Shown: piece after piece, positions 18,200-27,543 of the stretch
Position numbering within the stretch: position 1 is the first letter of the stretch
Layout of the letters: each line of letters begins with the position of its first letter
Assembly (NCBI RefSeq): GCF_028888695.1
Contig: NZ_PNFF01000002.1
Span: 953,001-1,017,000, forward strand
Reading direction: 5' to 3'
DNA: 64,000 nt
DNA from: Bacillus methanolicus
GTDB taxonomy: Bacteria; Bacillota; Bacilli; Bacillales; Cytobacillaceae
Position numbers and translations under genes: made by a program
The notes under the pieces: model-generated
What the model was told of the DNA's origin: nothing
Databases searched by the model: none
What the model saw: the letters and a program-made list of their open reading frames with translations, nothing else

Positions 18200-18585
18200 C
18201 GTTCAAAAAGTCAATGCAATAAATCAGGAGTAAAAGTATAAACAAACTATCAAACTTTTTTCGTCACTTCTAATAAAGGTGATACTGTTTAGGAATGACC
18301 TCAAACACATAACGGAGAAGGTCGATGTTTGTTGATTTTTCATTAACGATATGCCTCTCTCTATCATAGATACTATGGCTTGGGAGACCAAAGTGAATTT
18401 GAAATAATAGAATATGAAGTAAATAAATGGTTTTTGTGTGTTCCTAGGCCTTGTGGAAGGACTTCTCACTTTTTATAAGCTTTTAAATAATTTATAATTA
18501 TCATATAATAGTAGATAATTTAAATAATAAATATTTGTAATACACTATGATATGTTTATATTTTAGACAGAAAAGGTTGGTAAAA
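18200..18585. other. Intergenic gap before mqo, no gene supported
   Basis: This ~385-bp AT-rich gap has no ORF with a convincing start. A frame at about 18350-18475 reads YYGLGDQSEFEIIEYEVNKW and may be a coding remnant of unknown origin. The bases immediately before mqo (18490-18550) are very AT-rich and probably hold its promoter. Confidence 0.3.
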
Positions 18586-20088
18586 ATGAGCAGCAGAGAA
18601 ATTAAATCAGACGTTATTTTAATTGGCGCCGGAATCATGAGTGCGACTTTGGGGACACTCTTGAAAGAGTTAGCACCGGAATGGGAAATCAAAGTGTTTG
18701 AGAAGCTCGCAAACGCAGGAGAAGAAAGCTCTAACGAATGGAATAATGCGGGAACGGGGCATGCGGCACTTTGCGAGCTTAACTATACACCTGAAAAACC
18801 GGATGGATCTGTAGATATTAGCAAGGCTATAAAAATTAATGAACAGTTTCAGGTTTCAATGCAGTTTTGGTCCTATCTTGTAAACAGCAATCTGATTCGT
18901 AAACCGCAGGACTTTATCAGGCCAATACCTCATATGAGTTTAGTGCAAGGGAAAAAAAATGTAGCTTTTTTGAAAAAACGTTTTAAAGCGCTTTCAAATA
19001 ATCCTCTGTTTCAAGGGATGGAATTTTCCGATGACCCTGAAAAACTGAAGGAATGGATTCCGCTTATCATGGAAGGCCGTACACCGAATGAACCGATAGC
19101 GGCAACAAAAATCGACTCTGGAACAGATGTCAACTTCGGTGCTTTAACACGCATGTTGTTTGACCACTTAAAGAGTAAAAACGTCGAGATAAACTACAAG
19201 CATAGTGTTAAGGATATTAAACGTACTAGTGACGGCTCGTGGAAAGTGAAAGTGTATGATATCGATAGCGGTAAAATCGAATACCATACTGCAAAATTCG
19301 TCTTTATCGGCGGTGGGGGCGGAAGTCTGCCTTTACTTCAAAAAACGGGTATTCCTGAGTCAAAACATATTGGAGGATTCCCGGTAAGCGGACTATTTAT
19401 GGTATGCAACAATCCGGAAGTTGTAGCGCAGCATCATGCAAAAGTATACGGTAAAGCTAAGGTTGGTGCTCCTCCAATGTCTGTTCCGCATCTTGATACA
19501 AGATATATCGATAACAAAAAATCATTGCTGTTTGGACCGTTTGCCGGCTTCTCGCCAAAGTTCTTAAAAACAGGTTCAAATTTTGATTTGATACGTTCCA
19601 TAAAACCGAATAATATCTTCACTATGTTGGCGGCCGGCGTAAAAGAGATGGCATTGACAAAGTACCTGATCCAGCAAGTTATGTTATCGAATGAAAAGCG
19701 CATGGAAGAATTGCGCGAGTTTATTCCGAACGCAAAAAGCGAAGATTGGGATATAGTGGTAGCAGGCCAACGTGTGCAAGTTATCAAAGATACTGAGGCC
19801 GGCGGTAAAGGAACACTTCAATTTGGTACGGAAGTTGTTAGTGCCGCTGATGGCTCGATAGCTGCATTGCTCGGCGCTTCTCCGGGTGCTTCTACTTCCG
19901 TTCACGTTATGCTTGAGGTTTTAGAAAAATGCTTTCCACAACATATGAAAGATTGGGAACCGAAAATAAAAGAAATGATTCCTTCTTATGGCGTGTCACT
20001 AGTGGAAAACCCAGAGCTTTTGCACGAAATTCATGCTTCAACTGCGAAGACGCTTGGTCTAAGCGAAAAAGATCTGGTCTTTAGTTAA
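18586..20088 (+). CDS. mqo: Malate:quinone oxidoreductase
   Basis: This membrane-associated FAD enzyme oxidises L-malate to oxaloacetate and passes electrons to menaquinone, a bypass or partner of NAD-malate dehydrogenase. The N-terminal FAD-binding motif [18 protein letters not shown] is followed by the Mqo-typical [20 protein letters not shown], and later by [20 protein letters not shown] and [12 protein letters not shown] 18586 is chosen because AAAAGGTTGG lies just upstream and the FAD motif then starts at the usual distance; an in-frame ATG 39 bases earlier lacks a site. The ~500 residues are normal. It sits alone between defence genes and an IS66, so it is a core gene inside the accessory block. 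Confidence 0.95.
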   Translation: MSSREIKSDVILIGAGIMSATLGTLLKELAPEWEIKVFEKLANAGEESSNEWNNAGTGHAALCELNYTPEKPDGSVDISKAIKINEQFQVSMQFWSYLVNSNLIRKPQDFIRPIPHMSLVQGKKNVAFLKKRFKALSNNPLFQGMEFSDDPEKLKEWIPLIMEGRTPNEPIAATKIDSGTDVNFGALTRMLFDHLKSKNVEINYKHSVKDIKRTSDGSWKVKVYDIDSGKIEYHTAKFVFIGGGGGSLPLLQKTGIPESKHIGGFPVSGLFMVCNNPEVVAQHHAKVYGKAKVGAPPMSVPHLDTRYIDNKKSLLFGPFAGFSPKFLKTGSNFDLIRSIKPNNIFTMLAAGVKEMALTKYLIQQVMLSNEKRMEELREFIPNAKSEDWDIVVAGQRVQVIKDTEAGGKGTLQFGTEVVSAADGSIAALLGASPGASTSVHVMLEVLEKCFPQHMKDWEPKIKEMIPSYGVSLVENPELLHEIHASTAKTLGLSEKDLVFS

Positions 20089-20097
20089 TACTTTGAA

Positions 20098-20241
20098 TGA
20101 TATAGGTTCACTAGACTCTTGGTTTGTAAATGTTTATTATAAAGAAAACGAGCCATTTTATATCACCAAGTACGGAAAATATGAAAAAAGTAAAACTAAA
20201 AATTTAACAGAAGAGCCAAAAAAGCCAGTATCCAAATAGTC
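20098..20241 (+). pseudogene. C-terminal fragment of an unknown protein
   Basis: An open frame without any start codon reads SLDSWFVNVYYKENEPFYIT and ends at TAG 20239-20241. The composition looks coding. It directly follows mqo and is probably the tail of a deleted gene. No family is recognised. Confidence 0.35.
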
Positions 20242-20483
20242 AATGCGAACTAATTGGAAACTGGTTTTTGCTTTATATAACTCTTGTATTTTGCAAATTA
20301 TCATTTAGAATTTATTGTAAAATAAAAGTAAAAATTCAATTTAGTTAAGTGCTAATGTTTAACAACATGAAGAAAGGGATGGGGGATCATTTGATGGTTC
20401 CAAAAATTTTAAATGAAGTACTTATTAAATGGTAACCGTAAAATAGTTCCCACCTATTAACCTAGATGACACTTTGAGATAAT

Positions 20484-20507
20484 CTCCTCAAATCAATATT
20501 TGAGGAG
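20484..20507 (+). promoter_or_regulatory. IS66 leader hairpin over the tnpA ribosome-binding site
   Basis: CTCCTCAAAT (20484-20493) pairs perfectly with ATTTGAGGAG (20498-20507) around a 4-nt loop. The 3' arm overlaps the GAGGAGG ribosome-binding site of tnpA (ATG 20516), so the stem should limit TnpA translation. In copy 1 the IS110 element separates this hairpin from the start codon. Confidence 0.6.
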
Positions 20508-20515
20508 GTTTTTTG

Positions 20516-20833
20516 ATGTCAAAAGCAGAATTGCGAAAAGAATGGGAACTTCGGATCGCCGATTTTAGGAATAGTGGACAGACCCAATCCAAATGGTGTG
20601 CAGACAATAATGTGAAACTTCATCAATTAAAATATTGGCTTAGAAAAATTGAAAACACGAATCGGATCTCAACACCGTCATCTAAATGGGTTTCAGTCAC
20701 AATGGATGAACAATATAGCGAATCAAAAAACACCATACAGATTACTATAGGGCAAGCATCCATAGAGGTGAAACCAGGCTTCGACCCATCTTTCCTTGCG
20801 GATGTCGTAAGGACGTTGAGGTCGCTATGTTAA
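20516..20833 (+). CDS. tnpA: IS66-family accessory protein TnpA (copy 3)
   Basis: This 105-residue IS66 TnpA has SKAELRKEWELRIADF, QSKWCADNNVKLHQLKYWLR and the VKPGFDPSFLADVVRTL tail. It is a little shorter than copy 1 in the linker. ATG 20516 follows GAGGAGG; the preceding TTG is an alternative start. It overlaps tnpB by 7 bp. Confidence 0.9.
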   Translation: MSKAELRKEWELRIADFRNSGQTQSKWCADNNVKLHQLKYWLRKIENTNRISTPSSKWVSVTMDEQYSESKNTIQITIGQASIEVKPGFDPSFLADVVRTLRSLC

Positions 20834-21183
20834 ACGAAACCATGATCACGAATGTTTATCTCGCTCGAGGGAGCACAGACTTGCGCAAATCCATTGATGG
20901 CCTGGCTGCGTTGGTGAAAGAGGGTTTCGATTTAGATCCCTTTTCGCCTAGCTACTTTGTCTTTTGCAATCGCAATCGGGATAAACTGAAAATCCTTCAT
21001 TGGGAGCACAACGGCTTCTGGCTCTATTATAGACGTTTAGAACAAGGAAAATTTCAATGGCCAACGGAAGAAAGTGATGCACCGCTAAAAATAAGCCGCC
21101 GCCAGCTTCGTTGGTTGCTTGATGGGCTTCCGCTTGAACAGCGCCAGGCTCATCCTGAAGTCACCGCAAGGACAGTTATCTAA
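20827..21183 (+). CDS. tnpB: IS66-family accessory protein TnpB (copy 3)
   Basis: This 118-residue IS66 TnpB has ARGSTDLRKSIDGLAALV, SYFVFCNRNRDKLKILHW and the WLLDGLPLEQ C-terminal motif. It is intact and coupled to tnpA by overlap. Confidence 0.93.
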   Translation: MLNETMITNVYLARGSTDLRKSIDGLAALVKEGFDLDPFSPSYFVFCNRNRDKLKILHWEHNGFWLYYRRLEQGKFQWPTEESDAPLKISRRQLRWLLDGLPLEQRQAHPEVTARTVI

Positions 21184-21262
21184 AAAACATATTCTTTAAA
21201 ATTTTTTATTTGCACACTCATTTTTAAAAGGAATGAATCATCATTTGTCGAATAGATAAAGT

Positions 21263-22846
21263 ATGAAAAAGACAACGAAAACACTCACCCAACCAACTGA
21301 ATATTTTCAAAAGCGTTGTGAATCTCTTGAAAAGCAAGTGGCTGAACTTACTGCGAAACTGAAATGGTATGAGGAGCAGTTTCGCCTCAGCCAAAAAAGA
21401 CGATTTGGCTCTTCAAGTGAAAAAACACATGCCGATCAATTAGAGCTTTCGCTCTTTAATGAAGCAGAGGTAGAAGCAGCCTCCGTTTTAGAGGAGCCTG
21501 CTTCTGAAACCATTACCTACCGTCGTCGTAAAAAACGTGGTCAACGTGAATCGATGCTGGAAGACCTGCCTACGGAAACGGTTGAATACCGTCTTTCCGC
21601 AGAAGAGCAGGTTTGTTCGTGTTGCGGTGGATCTTTACATGAAATGAGCACGGAAGTGCGTCAAGAAATCAAAGTCATTCCGGCTGAAGTAAAAGTGGTA
21701 AAGCATGTCCGTTATGTCTACGCCTGCCGCCGTTGTGAACATGAGGAGATCAATACCCCAATTGTGACAGCGTCTATGCCGGAGCCTGTCTATCCGGGCA
21801 GCTTAGCTTCCCCTTCAAGCATGGCGTATGTGATGTGCCAAAAATATGTGGAAGGGCTGCCTCTTTATCGACAAGAAAAGCAGTTTGAACGACTTGGGTT
21901 TACTTTATCCCGGCAGACAATGGCGAACTGGATGATCTATGGCGCAGATCAGTGGCTGCGTTTAATTTATGATCGGATGAAGGATCATTTACTCAAACAG
22001 GATATTCTCCATGCGGATGAAACCACTTTACAGGTGCTCCATGAACCGGGCCGAAAGGCCACATCCACTTCGTATATGTGGCTTTATCGCACAGGAAGAG
22101 AAGGTCCGCCGATTACTCTTTATGATTACCAACAGACACGGGGAAAGGAACATCCTCGCAAGTTTCTGAATGGTTTCAAGGGCTACCTTCATGTGGACGG
22201 CTACTCGGGTTATCAAGGGCTTCCTCATGTAACCCTGGTCGGTTGTTGGGCGCATGCAAGGCGCAAGTTTGATGAGGCCTTAAAGGCTCTGCCGGCTTCA
22301 AAGCAACCAGCTCCGGTAGCTGCCAAGGAAGGGCTCGATTTTTGTAACCGACTTTTTGCGATAGAGCGTGACTTAAAGGATTCAACCCCTGAAGAACGCT
22401 ATCAAAGTCGTTTGGAACGCAGCCAGCCAGTGCTGGAGGCTTTTTCAGCATGGCTTAAAACTCAACAACCAAAAGTTCTCCCAAAAAGCGCCCTAGGCCA
22501 AGCAATCCAATATTGCCTGAACCAATGGGATAAATTAGTGGGCTTTTTAAAAGATGGCCGTTTAGAAATCGATAATAACCGCAGCGAACGTTCGATCAAG
22601 CCATTTGTCATTGGCCGGAAAAATTGGCTGTTTGCCAATACCACCCGAGGCGCTAGGGCCAGTGCGACAATATACAGTTTGATTGAGACAGCTAAAGAGA
22701 ATAACTTAAATCCATTTACCTATCTCACTTATCTCTTTGAGAAATTACCAAACATGGATACCAAAGATAAAGATGCCTTGGATCAATTAATGCCTTGGTC
22801 ATCAACCATCCCCTTAGTTTGTCGAGTGTTTAAAAAGAATACCTAA
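21263..22846 (+). CDS. tnpC: IS66-family transposase TnpC (copy 3)
   Basis: The 527-residue IS66 transposase has the coiled-coil N-terminus, CSCCGG and CRRCE cysteine pairs, [24 protein letters not shown] and [18 protein letters not shown]. It is intact and nearly identical to copy 1. A GGGGATT hairpin follows within the right end. Confidence 0.95.
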   Translation: MKKTTKTLTQPTEYFQKRCESLEKQVAELTAKLKWYEEQFRLSQKRRFGSSSEKTHADQLELSLFNEAEVEAASVLEEPASETITYRRRKKRGQRESMLEDLPTETVEYRLSAEEQVCSCCGGSLHEMSTEVRQEIKVIPAEVKVVKHVRYVYACRRCEHEEINTPIVTASMPEPVYPGSLASPSSMAYVMCQKYVEGLPLYRQEKQFERLGFTLSRQTMANWMIYGADQWLRLIYDRMKDHLLKQDILHADETTLQVLHEPGRKATSTSYMWLYRTGREGPPITLYDYQQTRGKEHPRKFLNGFKGYLHVDGYSGYQGLPHVTLVGCWAHARRKFDEALKALPASKQPAPVAAKEGLDFCNRLFAIERDLKDSTPEERYQSRLERSQPVLEAFSAWLKTQQPKVLPKSALGQAIQYCLNQWDKLVGFLKDGRLEIDNNRSERSIKPFVIGRKNWLFANTTRGARASATIYSLIETAKENNLNPFTYLTYLFEKLPNMDTKDKDALDQLMPWSSTIPLVCRVFKKNT

Positions 22847-22962
22847 ATCATAACGAAATCCCCATCTATTTTTTAGGTGGGGATTATTTGACGCTTACAT
22901 TAAATGAATTTAAAAGCACTTCACTTTTTTCTCATACCAGCACCCCATCCTGTGTACAGTAT

Positions 22963-23508
22963 TTAGTACGATTTAATTTTTGCTTCTAATTGTCGGAGCG
23001 ATAATTGATTTAACTCTGGAAAACCTTCTTCTTGCAGGGTAATTGTTTTTCCTTCGTAAACAGGGTAGACTCCTTGCCATCCTCCGACAATGGTATAAAA
23101 TTCTGTTCCAGGAACAGGTTTTAGAAAGCAAACATATTGACCCTCAGCCATCGGTCCCGGGTAAACTTTATTGATAGGATTTAAAGGATGAGGAAGTGGT
23201 TCAATTCCGGTTGATAACACGGTGATGATACGGTCACCGGTTCCCTTTACATATTTGTTGATATGAAAGCTTTGTACAAAATTGACGAGCTGCCCACCCT
23301 GTACAGATTTTTCTAACGGTTGTTTCTGATGGGTAGTATCGAACCAACCATAAGCAATGAATGTTGAGCCATTTACTAAATCCTTTATTTTTGCAACATG
23401 TTTGATATTTACTACTTGTTTTGGAATGGCATGATTATGAGCCTGAACAGGTAAATGAAAAGCAAATAGCAAACATATACAGATGAAAAACTTAGACCAT
23501 ACTTTCAT
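22963..23508 (-). CDS. Secreted protein of unknown function
   Basis: The 181-residue protein has a clear Sec signal peptide: positive MKVWSK, hydrophobic FFICICLLFAFHLP, cleavage near VQA|HN. There is no lipobox. The mature part is beta-rich (STFIAYGWF, IITVLSTGIEP, EGQYVCFLKPVPG, TIVGGWQGVYPVYEGKTITL) and ends with a short helix (LSLRQLEAKIKSY). I do not recognise the family. The start has a TGAGGTGATT-type site. It is monocistronic, lying between IS66 copy 3 and the divergent McrBC operon. Confidence 0.75.
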   Translation of the reverse strand: MKVWSKFFICICLLFAFHLPVQAHNHAIPKQVVNIKHVAKIKDLVNGSTFIAYGWFDTTHQKQPLEKSVQGGQLVNFVQSFHINKYVKGTGDRIITVLSTGIEPLPHPLNPINKVYPGPMAEGQYVCFLKPVPGTEFYTIVGGWQGVYPVYEGKTITLQEEGFPELNQLSLRQLEAKIKSY

Positions 23509-23670
23509 TCAATCACCTCATAACATATCTTTGTTGACCGTTACTATTGTTTAACATTCTTTCCTTGTTTATGTGACTGTTTAAAAAGGTGAGACTATTA
23601 ATGTTTACAAATGTAATAAAATTTGATCAGCTATTAATTAAGACCAGAATAAGAAATATATTATCTTAAA

Positions 23671-23708
23671 ATTCCCTTTTTTCTTGTATAAAATGATAAT
23701 AAGGGAAT
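23671..23708 (+). promoter_or_regulatory. Inverted repeat around the probable mcrB promoter
   Basis: ATTCCCTT (23671-23678) and AAGGGAAT (23701-23708) flank an AT-rich core with TATAAAATGATAAT, 36 bases before the mcrB start. This is the right place for an operator. No regulator gene is adjacent. Confidence 0.4.
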
Positions 23709-23743
23709 AATTAGCATGTTGCAAAAGTAAAGGAGTTTAAGAA

Positions 23744-26059
23744 ATGGGAAGAATTTTTTTCGGAAAATTTGGAAAGGATAAGCCGGAGCAGATAGAAGAG
23801 AAGTTCTATGCTGCTGGTCCAGAGGGCAATCCTTGGTATGGAGGCATTAAGCCGGGAGATTATGTTTTCCCGATTTTTAATTCGAAGATTAATGCTCTTT
23901 GGAAAGTAAAGGGCTATGGTGAGAAGCCAAACAGAATTCACAAGGAAGATAACTGGGTCGTCTTTTTTGATGAAGTACATAAATTTGAAGAACCTGTGAG
24001 TGTTCAAAAATTTATTAAATATCCATACTTTGAATATGACATTAATTTACTTAATAAAATATCTAAGGCGACTATAGGGTGTGGTTTTTTCGAGATAAAA
24101 CTTTCACCCAATTCACCTGATCATCCAACACTCTATCGTTTTCAAAATGAAAGAAAAATATTTATTACTCTAGAAAATACTGCAATAGATACGAAAGAAA
24201 ATGATATAAATATTATTGTTAACCATGATACACAAATTGTAGGTATAAAAATATATCAAAACGGGGCTTGGAATCCTTATTCTCCTCTTCAAAATTTATA
24301 CAACGAAAAAAACCCAACAAAATATTCGTTAAATCAGTTATTAAAGTATGCACAAGAAGATATAGCTCCAAATAAAGAAAAATATATTAAAAGTGTCCTA
24401 TCAGAGCTGGAAGACAAGGGGTATTTTATTGTCGATAACCCTATTCAGCTTTATGACAACATATTAGTTGGCAGAAGAAAAACACCTAGAACTTCATCTA
24501 TAAACGATGTTAGTAATCCTAGGGAAGAAGAAGATCACCAACATGATGATGCAGAAGTCCATTGGGAAGAATTAGAAGAGTACAAAAAATACGCGGATTT
24601 ATTGGAATTTAATCCCAACCTAATACTCTATGGTCCACCGGGAACAGGTAAAACTTATGCTACAAAAAAGATCATCGAATGTTTTGAGACGAAACGAAAT
24701 GGTAAATATGTGAAGTTTGATACTGTACAGAAGGAAGAGCGTGTTAAATTTGTCACTTTCCATCAATCATACTCATATGAAGAATTTATTGAAGGAATTC
24801 GTCCTCAACTCAGCAATGAAGACAACACTGATCTTAAATATAAAATTGAAGACGGTATTCTAAAAGAATTTGTAGAGTCTGCATCTACTCAATTGTTAAA
24901 AGCAGATATACACTCAGATGACATTCAGTTAATACGTGATTCTTCAAAGATATGGAAAGTGTCATTGGGACAACGAAGCAGTGATGATGTTTATAATGAA
25001 TGCAAGAAAAAGAAAGTGATCGCTGTCGGTTGGCTCAAAAATCAAGATCTAACAAATTTCTCATATGAAGATATATTTACAAGTTTAAATAAAGAAAGAT
25101 TAGATGATGAACCTGTGCCGTTTCAAGATGCTAGCAGCTTAGATAATCTCGTGAATCAAATGAGCATTGGGGATATTATTCTTGTCTATGATGGTCCAAC
25201 AACTATTCGGGATATAGCAATTGTAAAAGGTAATTATAAATACAAAACAAATATGATTTATCCTCACACAAGAGAAGTAGCATGGTTAAAAGAGTTTGAG
25301 GAACCAGTAGACATTTTTGAACTTAATGGGCGGAAAATATTAACGTTAAAAACAGTTTATGAACTAACAAGAATATCTATTTCCGATATTCTTAAGCTGG
25401 TGCACGTAGAGGAAAAAGAGAAACAGCACGTTTCTTCAAATGATATTAAGCCTTATTATTTAATCATTGATGAAATTAATCGAGGAAATATATCTAAAAT
25501 TTTTGGAGAATTAATTACATTAATTGAGAAAGATAAGCGAAATAGTGTAAGTGTTACTTTGCCTTATTCTAAAAAGTCTTTCACAATTCCTGAAAACTTA
25601 TATATTATTGGTACGATGAATACAGCTGATCGTTCAATAGCGATGTTGGATACAGCATTAAGAAGGCGTTTCTCATTTCTTGAGGTTGAACCTGATCCTT
25701 CAATTTTTATCAAACCTTATTTAAATATAAGCTCAAGGGTCAATAATTCAATAGAATTAGACAAATTGCTAGATGCTCTGAATAAAAGAATTCAAAAGCA
25801 TTTAGATAGGGATCATCGAGTTGGGCATGCTTACTTTATGGATATCATCACTTTAGAAGATTTATATAAAACATGGTACTATAAAATTCTTCCTTTGCTT
25901 ATGGAGTATTTTTATCAAGACTTTGAAACCATCAAAGAAATTATTGGCTCAAAATTTTTGGATGAATATGGGAATGTTAATTACTTAAGTATAAAGCCCA
26001 ATAATCATCAATATTCTGAGTTTGAACAAGCAATTATGGCCATTTACACGGAGAAGTAA
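23744..26059 (+). CDS. mcrB: McrB-family restriction NTPase with an internal EVE/PUA-like insertion
   Basis: The 771-residue motor subunit belongs to a McrBC-type (type IV) restriction system that restricts modified DNA using nucleotide hydrolysis. Domains: residues 1-125 a PUA/EVE-like sensor (GGIKPGDYVFPIFN...LWKVKGYG); 126-285 linker; AAA+ module with Walker A GPPGTGKT 297-304, Walker B LIIDEINRGN 573-582, sensor GTMNTADRS ~623-631 and an arginine-rich ALRRRFSF. The stretch ~400-555 (IWKVSLGQ...VIAVGWL...GDIILVYDGPTT) is not part of a normal McrB AAA+ core and resembles an EVE/PUA-type module placed between Walker A and B. ATG follows AAAGGAG. mcrC begins 2 bp after the stop. The EVE assignment is inference. 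Confidence 0.88.
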   Translation: MGRIFFGKFGKDKPEQIEEKFYAAGPEGNPWYGGIKPGDYVFPIFNSKINALWKVKGYGEKPNRIHKEDNWVVFFDEVHKFEEPVSVQKFIKYPYFEYDINLLNKISKATIGCGFFEIKLSPNSPDHPTLYRFQNERKIFITLENTAIDTKENDINIIVNHDTQIVGIKIYQNGAWNPYSPLQNLYNEKNPTKYSLNQLLKYAQEDIAPNKEKYIKSVLSELEDKGYFIVDNPIQLYDNILVGRRKTPRTSSINDVSNPREEEDHQHDDAEVHWEELEEYKKYADLLEFNPNLILYGPPGTGKTYATKKIIECFETKRNGKYVKFDTVQKEERVKFVTFHQSYSYEEFIEGIRPQLSNEDNTDLKYKIEDGILKEFVESASTQLLKADIHSDDIQLIRDSSKIWKVSLGQRSSDDVYNECKKKKVIAVGWLKNQDLTNFSYEDIFTSLNKERLDDEPVPFQDASSLDNLVNQMSIGDIILVYDGPTTIRDIAIVKGNYKYKTNMIYPHTREVAWLKEFEEPVDIFELNGRKILTLKTVYELTRISISDILKLVHVEEKEKQHVSSNDIKPYYLIIDEINRGNISKIFGELITLIEKDKRNSVSVTLPYSKKSFTIPENLYIIGTMNTADRSIAMLDTALRRRFSFLEVEPDPSIFIKPYLNISSRVNNSIELDKLLDALNKRIQKHLDRDHRVGHAYFMDIITLEDLYKTWYYKILPLLMEYFYQDFETIKEIIGSKFLDEYGNVNYLSIKPNNHQYSEFEQAIMAIYTEK

Positions 26060-26061
26060 AG

Positions 26062-27318
26062 ATGAAGCCTTCAGAAATGATTACAGTGTTTGAAGATCGA
26101 ACTAGTTTTGTTAATCTTACTCCGGAGCAAACGAAAGAGCTTCAGTCTTTTGAACGGATTTGGGGTAGCCAAAATTTAATTATACGTTCAGATAACCGAG
26201 TCTTGTTAAAGAAATATGTTGGCTTTGTTGCATCTAACAATTTACAAATACAAATTCTTCCTAAAATTTTCCGAGATGGCGAATCAAGAGAAATAGAAGC
26301 AGAGAAGGAGCGTTCTATACAATTATTGTTTCGTCTTCTCACTTACTCGAACTATTTAAAGGTAAAAGAAATACCTACTCCAAAGATGGTTTCAAAATAT
26401 CAAAATGATATTTTGGAAATATTTATAGCGATCTTTATTAAAGAATTTCTTAATCAATTCAAGGTAAATGTTCATCGTCAATACGAGCCAATTGAAGAAA
26501 ACACACAGTTTATTAAAGGGAAAATCATGTTTCAAAAATCCCTGCTAAGAAATCATGATCTCAATCATTTGCATTATGTAATCTATGAAGAATTTACGGA
26601 GGATACCCTTCTAAACCAAATTCTTAAAACTACTATTGAAAAACTTTTACGAATAACAAAAATAGCTGAAAATAAGAAAAGGTTAAAAACAGGACTACTG
26701 TATCTACAACATGTCCAGACAATAACATTAAACAAAACAACTTTTGATAAGGTTCGTTTTAATAGATTAAATTACCGATATCTGCCGTTATTTAATTTAG
26801 CAAAATTATTTTATTATAATGAACAAGCTGGCATGTCTAATGGGGATGAATATACCTTTACATTTTTAGTTCCTTTAAATGAATTATTTGAATATACGGT
26901 TTTCAAAGCTTTAAAAGGTTTAAAAGGGAATTCAGTTCTTTATCATAAGCCTCAAAAATATCTAGATAAAAAGAAAAAAACATTTTTGTTAAAACCAGAT
27001 ATAACGATTTTTAAAGATGGAAAAATCGAAACGATCATTGATGCAAAATATAAAAATCCGATCCATGGCTTAGACGTAAACGTATCACAAGCAGATATTT
27101 ATCAAATGCTTTCGTATTCACTGGCATATAATTGCAAAAACATTATCTTAGTTTATCCGATGTTCCGCGTTAATAATGGATTGATGAATCCTCTTGGTGA
27201 ATATGAAGTGGAAACGGAAAATGGGATTGTTAAAATAACAATTATTCATGTTGATATTTGTAGGGATAATTTAGATGAAATAAAAAATGATTTAATGGAA
27301 TATTTAAAAATATGCTAA
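26062..27318 (+). CDS. mcrC: McrC-family nuclease subunit
   Basis: The 418-residue partner of McrB has an N-terminal McrC domain (VGFVASNNLQIQILPKIF, residues ~53-70) that contacts the McrB ring, a helical middle, and a C-terminal PD-(D/E)XK nuclease with D313 (KPDITIF) and D328-x-K330 (IDAKYK), followed by a Q-containing helix (QADIYQMLSYSLAY). All expected catalytic residues are present. It is two bases from mcrB, one operon. A terminator lies ~140 bp downstream. Confidence 0.93.
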   Translation: MKPSEMITVFEDRTSFVNLTPEQTKELQSFERIWGSQNLIIRSDNRVLLKKYVGFVASNNLQIQILPKIFRDGESREIEAEKERSIQLLFRLLTYSNYLKVKEIPTPKMVSKYQNDILEIFIAIFIKEFLNQFKVNVHRQYEPIEENTQFIKGKIMFQKSLLRNHDLNHLHYVIYEEFTEDTLLNQILKTTIEKLLRITKIAENKKRLKTGLLYLQHVQTITLNKTTFDKVRFNRLNYRYLPLFNLAKLFYYNEQAGMSNGDEYTFTFLVPLNELFEYTVFKALKGLKGNSVLYHKPQKYLDKKKKTFLLKPDITIFKDGKIETIIDAKYKNPIHGLDVNVSQADIYQMLSYSLAYNCKNIILVYPMFRVNNGLMNPLGEYEVETENGIVKITIIHVDICRDNLDEIKNDLMEYLKIC

Positions 27319-27460
27319 ATATAGCTCGACCAATAAGTTTAGGTATAAAAGAATGTTTATTGCAAAATAGATATGGGGATTTACAAAATAAAAATCCTGC
27401 AGCCCAACGGGGTAATCATTGAGGTGTTGTATGCTATGGCACGCATGAGGGATCTGTGAG

Positions 27461-27492
27461 AGGCGCATGAGTAATTCATGCGCCTGTTCTTT
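27461..27492 (+). terminator. Terminator after mcrC
   Basis: A perfect 10-bp stem AGGCGCATGA/TCATGCGCCT with a GTAAT loop is followed by GTTCTTTG. It could serve either direction between mcrC and the convergent acyl-CoA dehydrogenase. Confidence 0.65.
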
Positions 27493-27543
27493 GTCCAGCG
27501 AATGTCCAATAAGTTATACTATTTTCCAACTTCGAGTAATGTT

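Larger units (their letters stand above)
20432..22898 (+). mobile_element. IS66-family element copy 3, complete
   Basis: The 2467-bp element has inverted repeats GTAACCGTAAAATAG at 20432 and GTAAGCGTCAAATAA (complement) at 22898, and a perfect 8-bp target duplication ATTAAATG at 20424-20431 and 22899-22906. It is near-identical to copy 1 without the IS110 insert and in the same orientation. All three genes are intact, so it is probably a recent insertion. It falls just after a short ORF (MVPKILNEVLIK, 20395) and disrupts no recognisable gene. Confidence 0.96.

Noticed and set aside
6095-22898. IS66 copies 1 and 3 as a composite transposon carrying Gabija
   Set aside because: Each IS66 copy has its own different 8-bp target duplication (GTTGGGCC and ATTAAATG) on both of its own sides, so they inserted independently rather than as ends of one unit.
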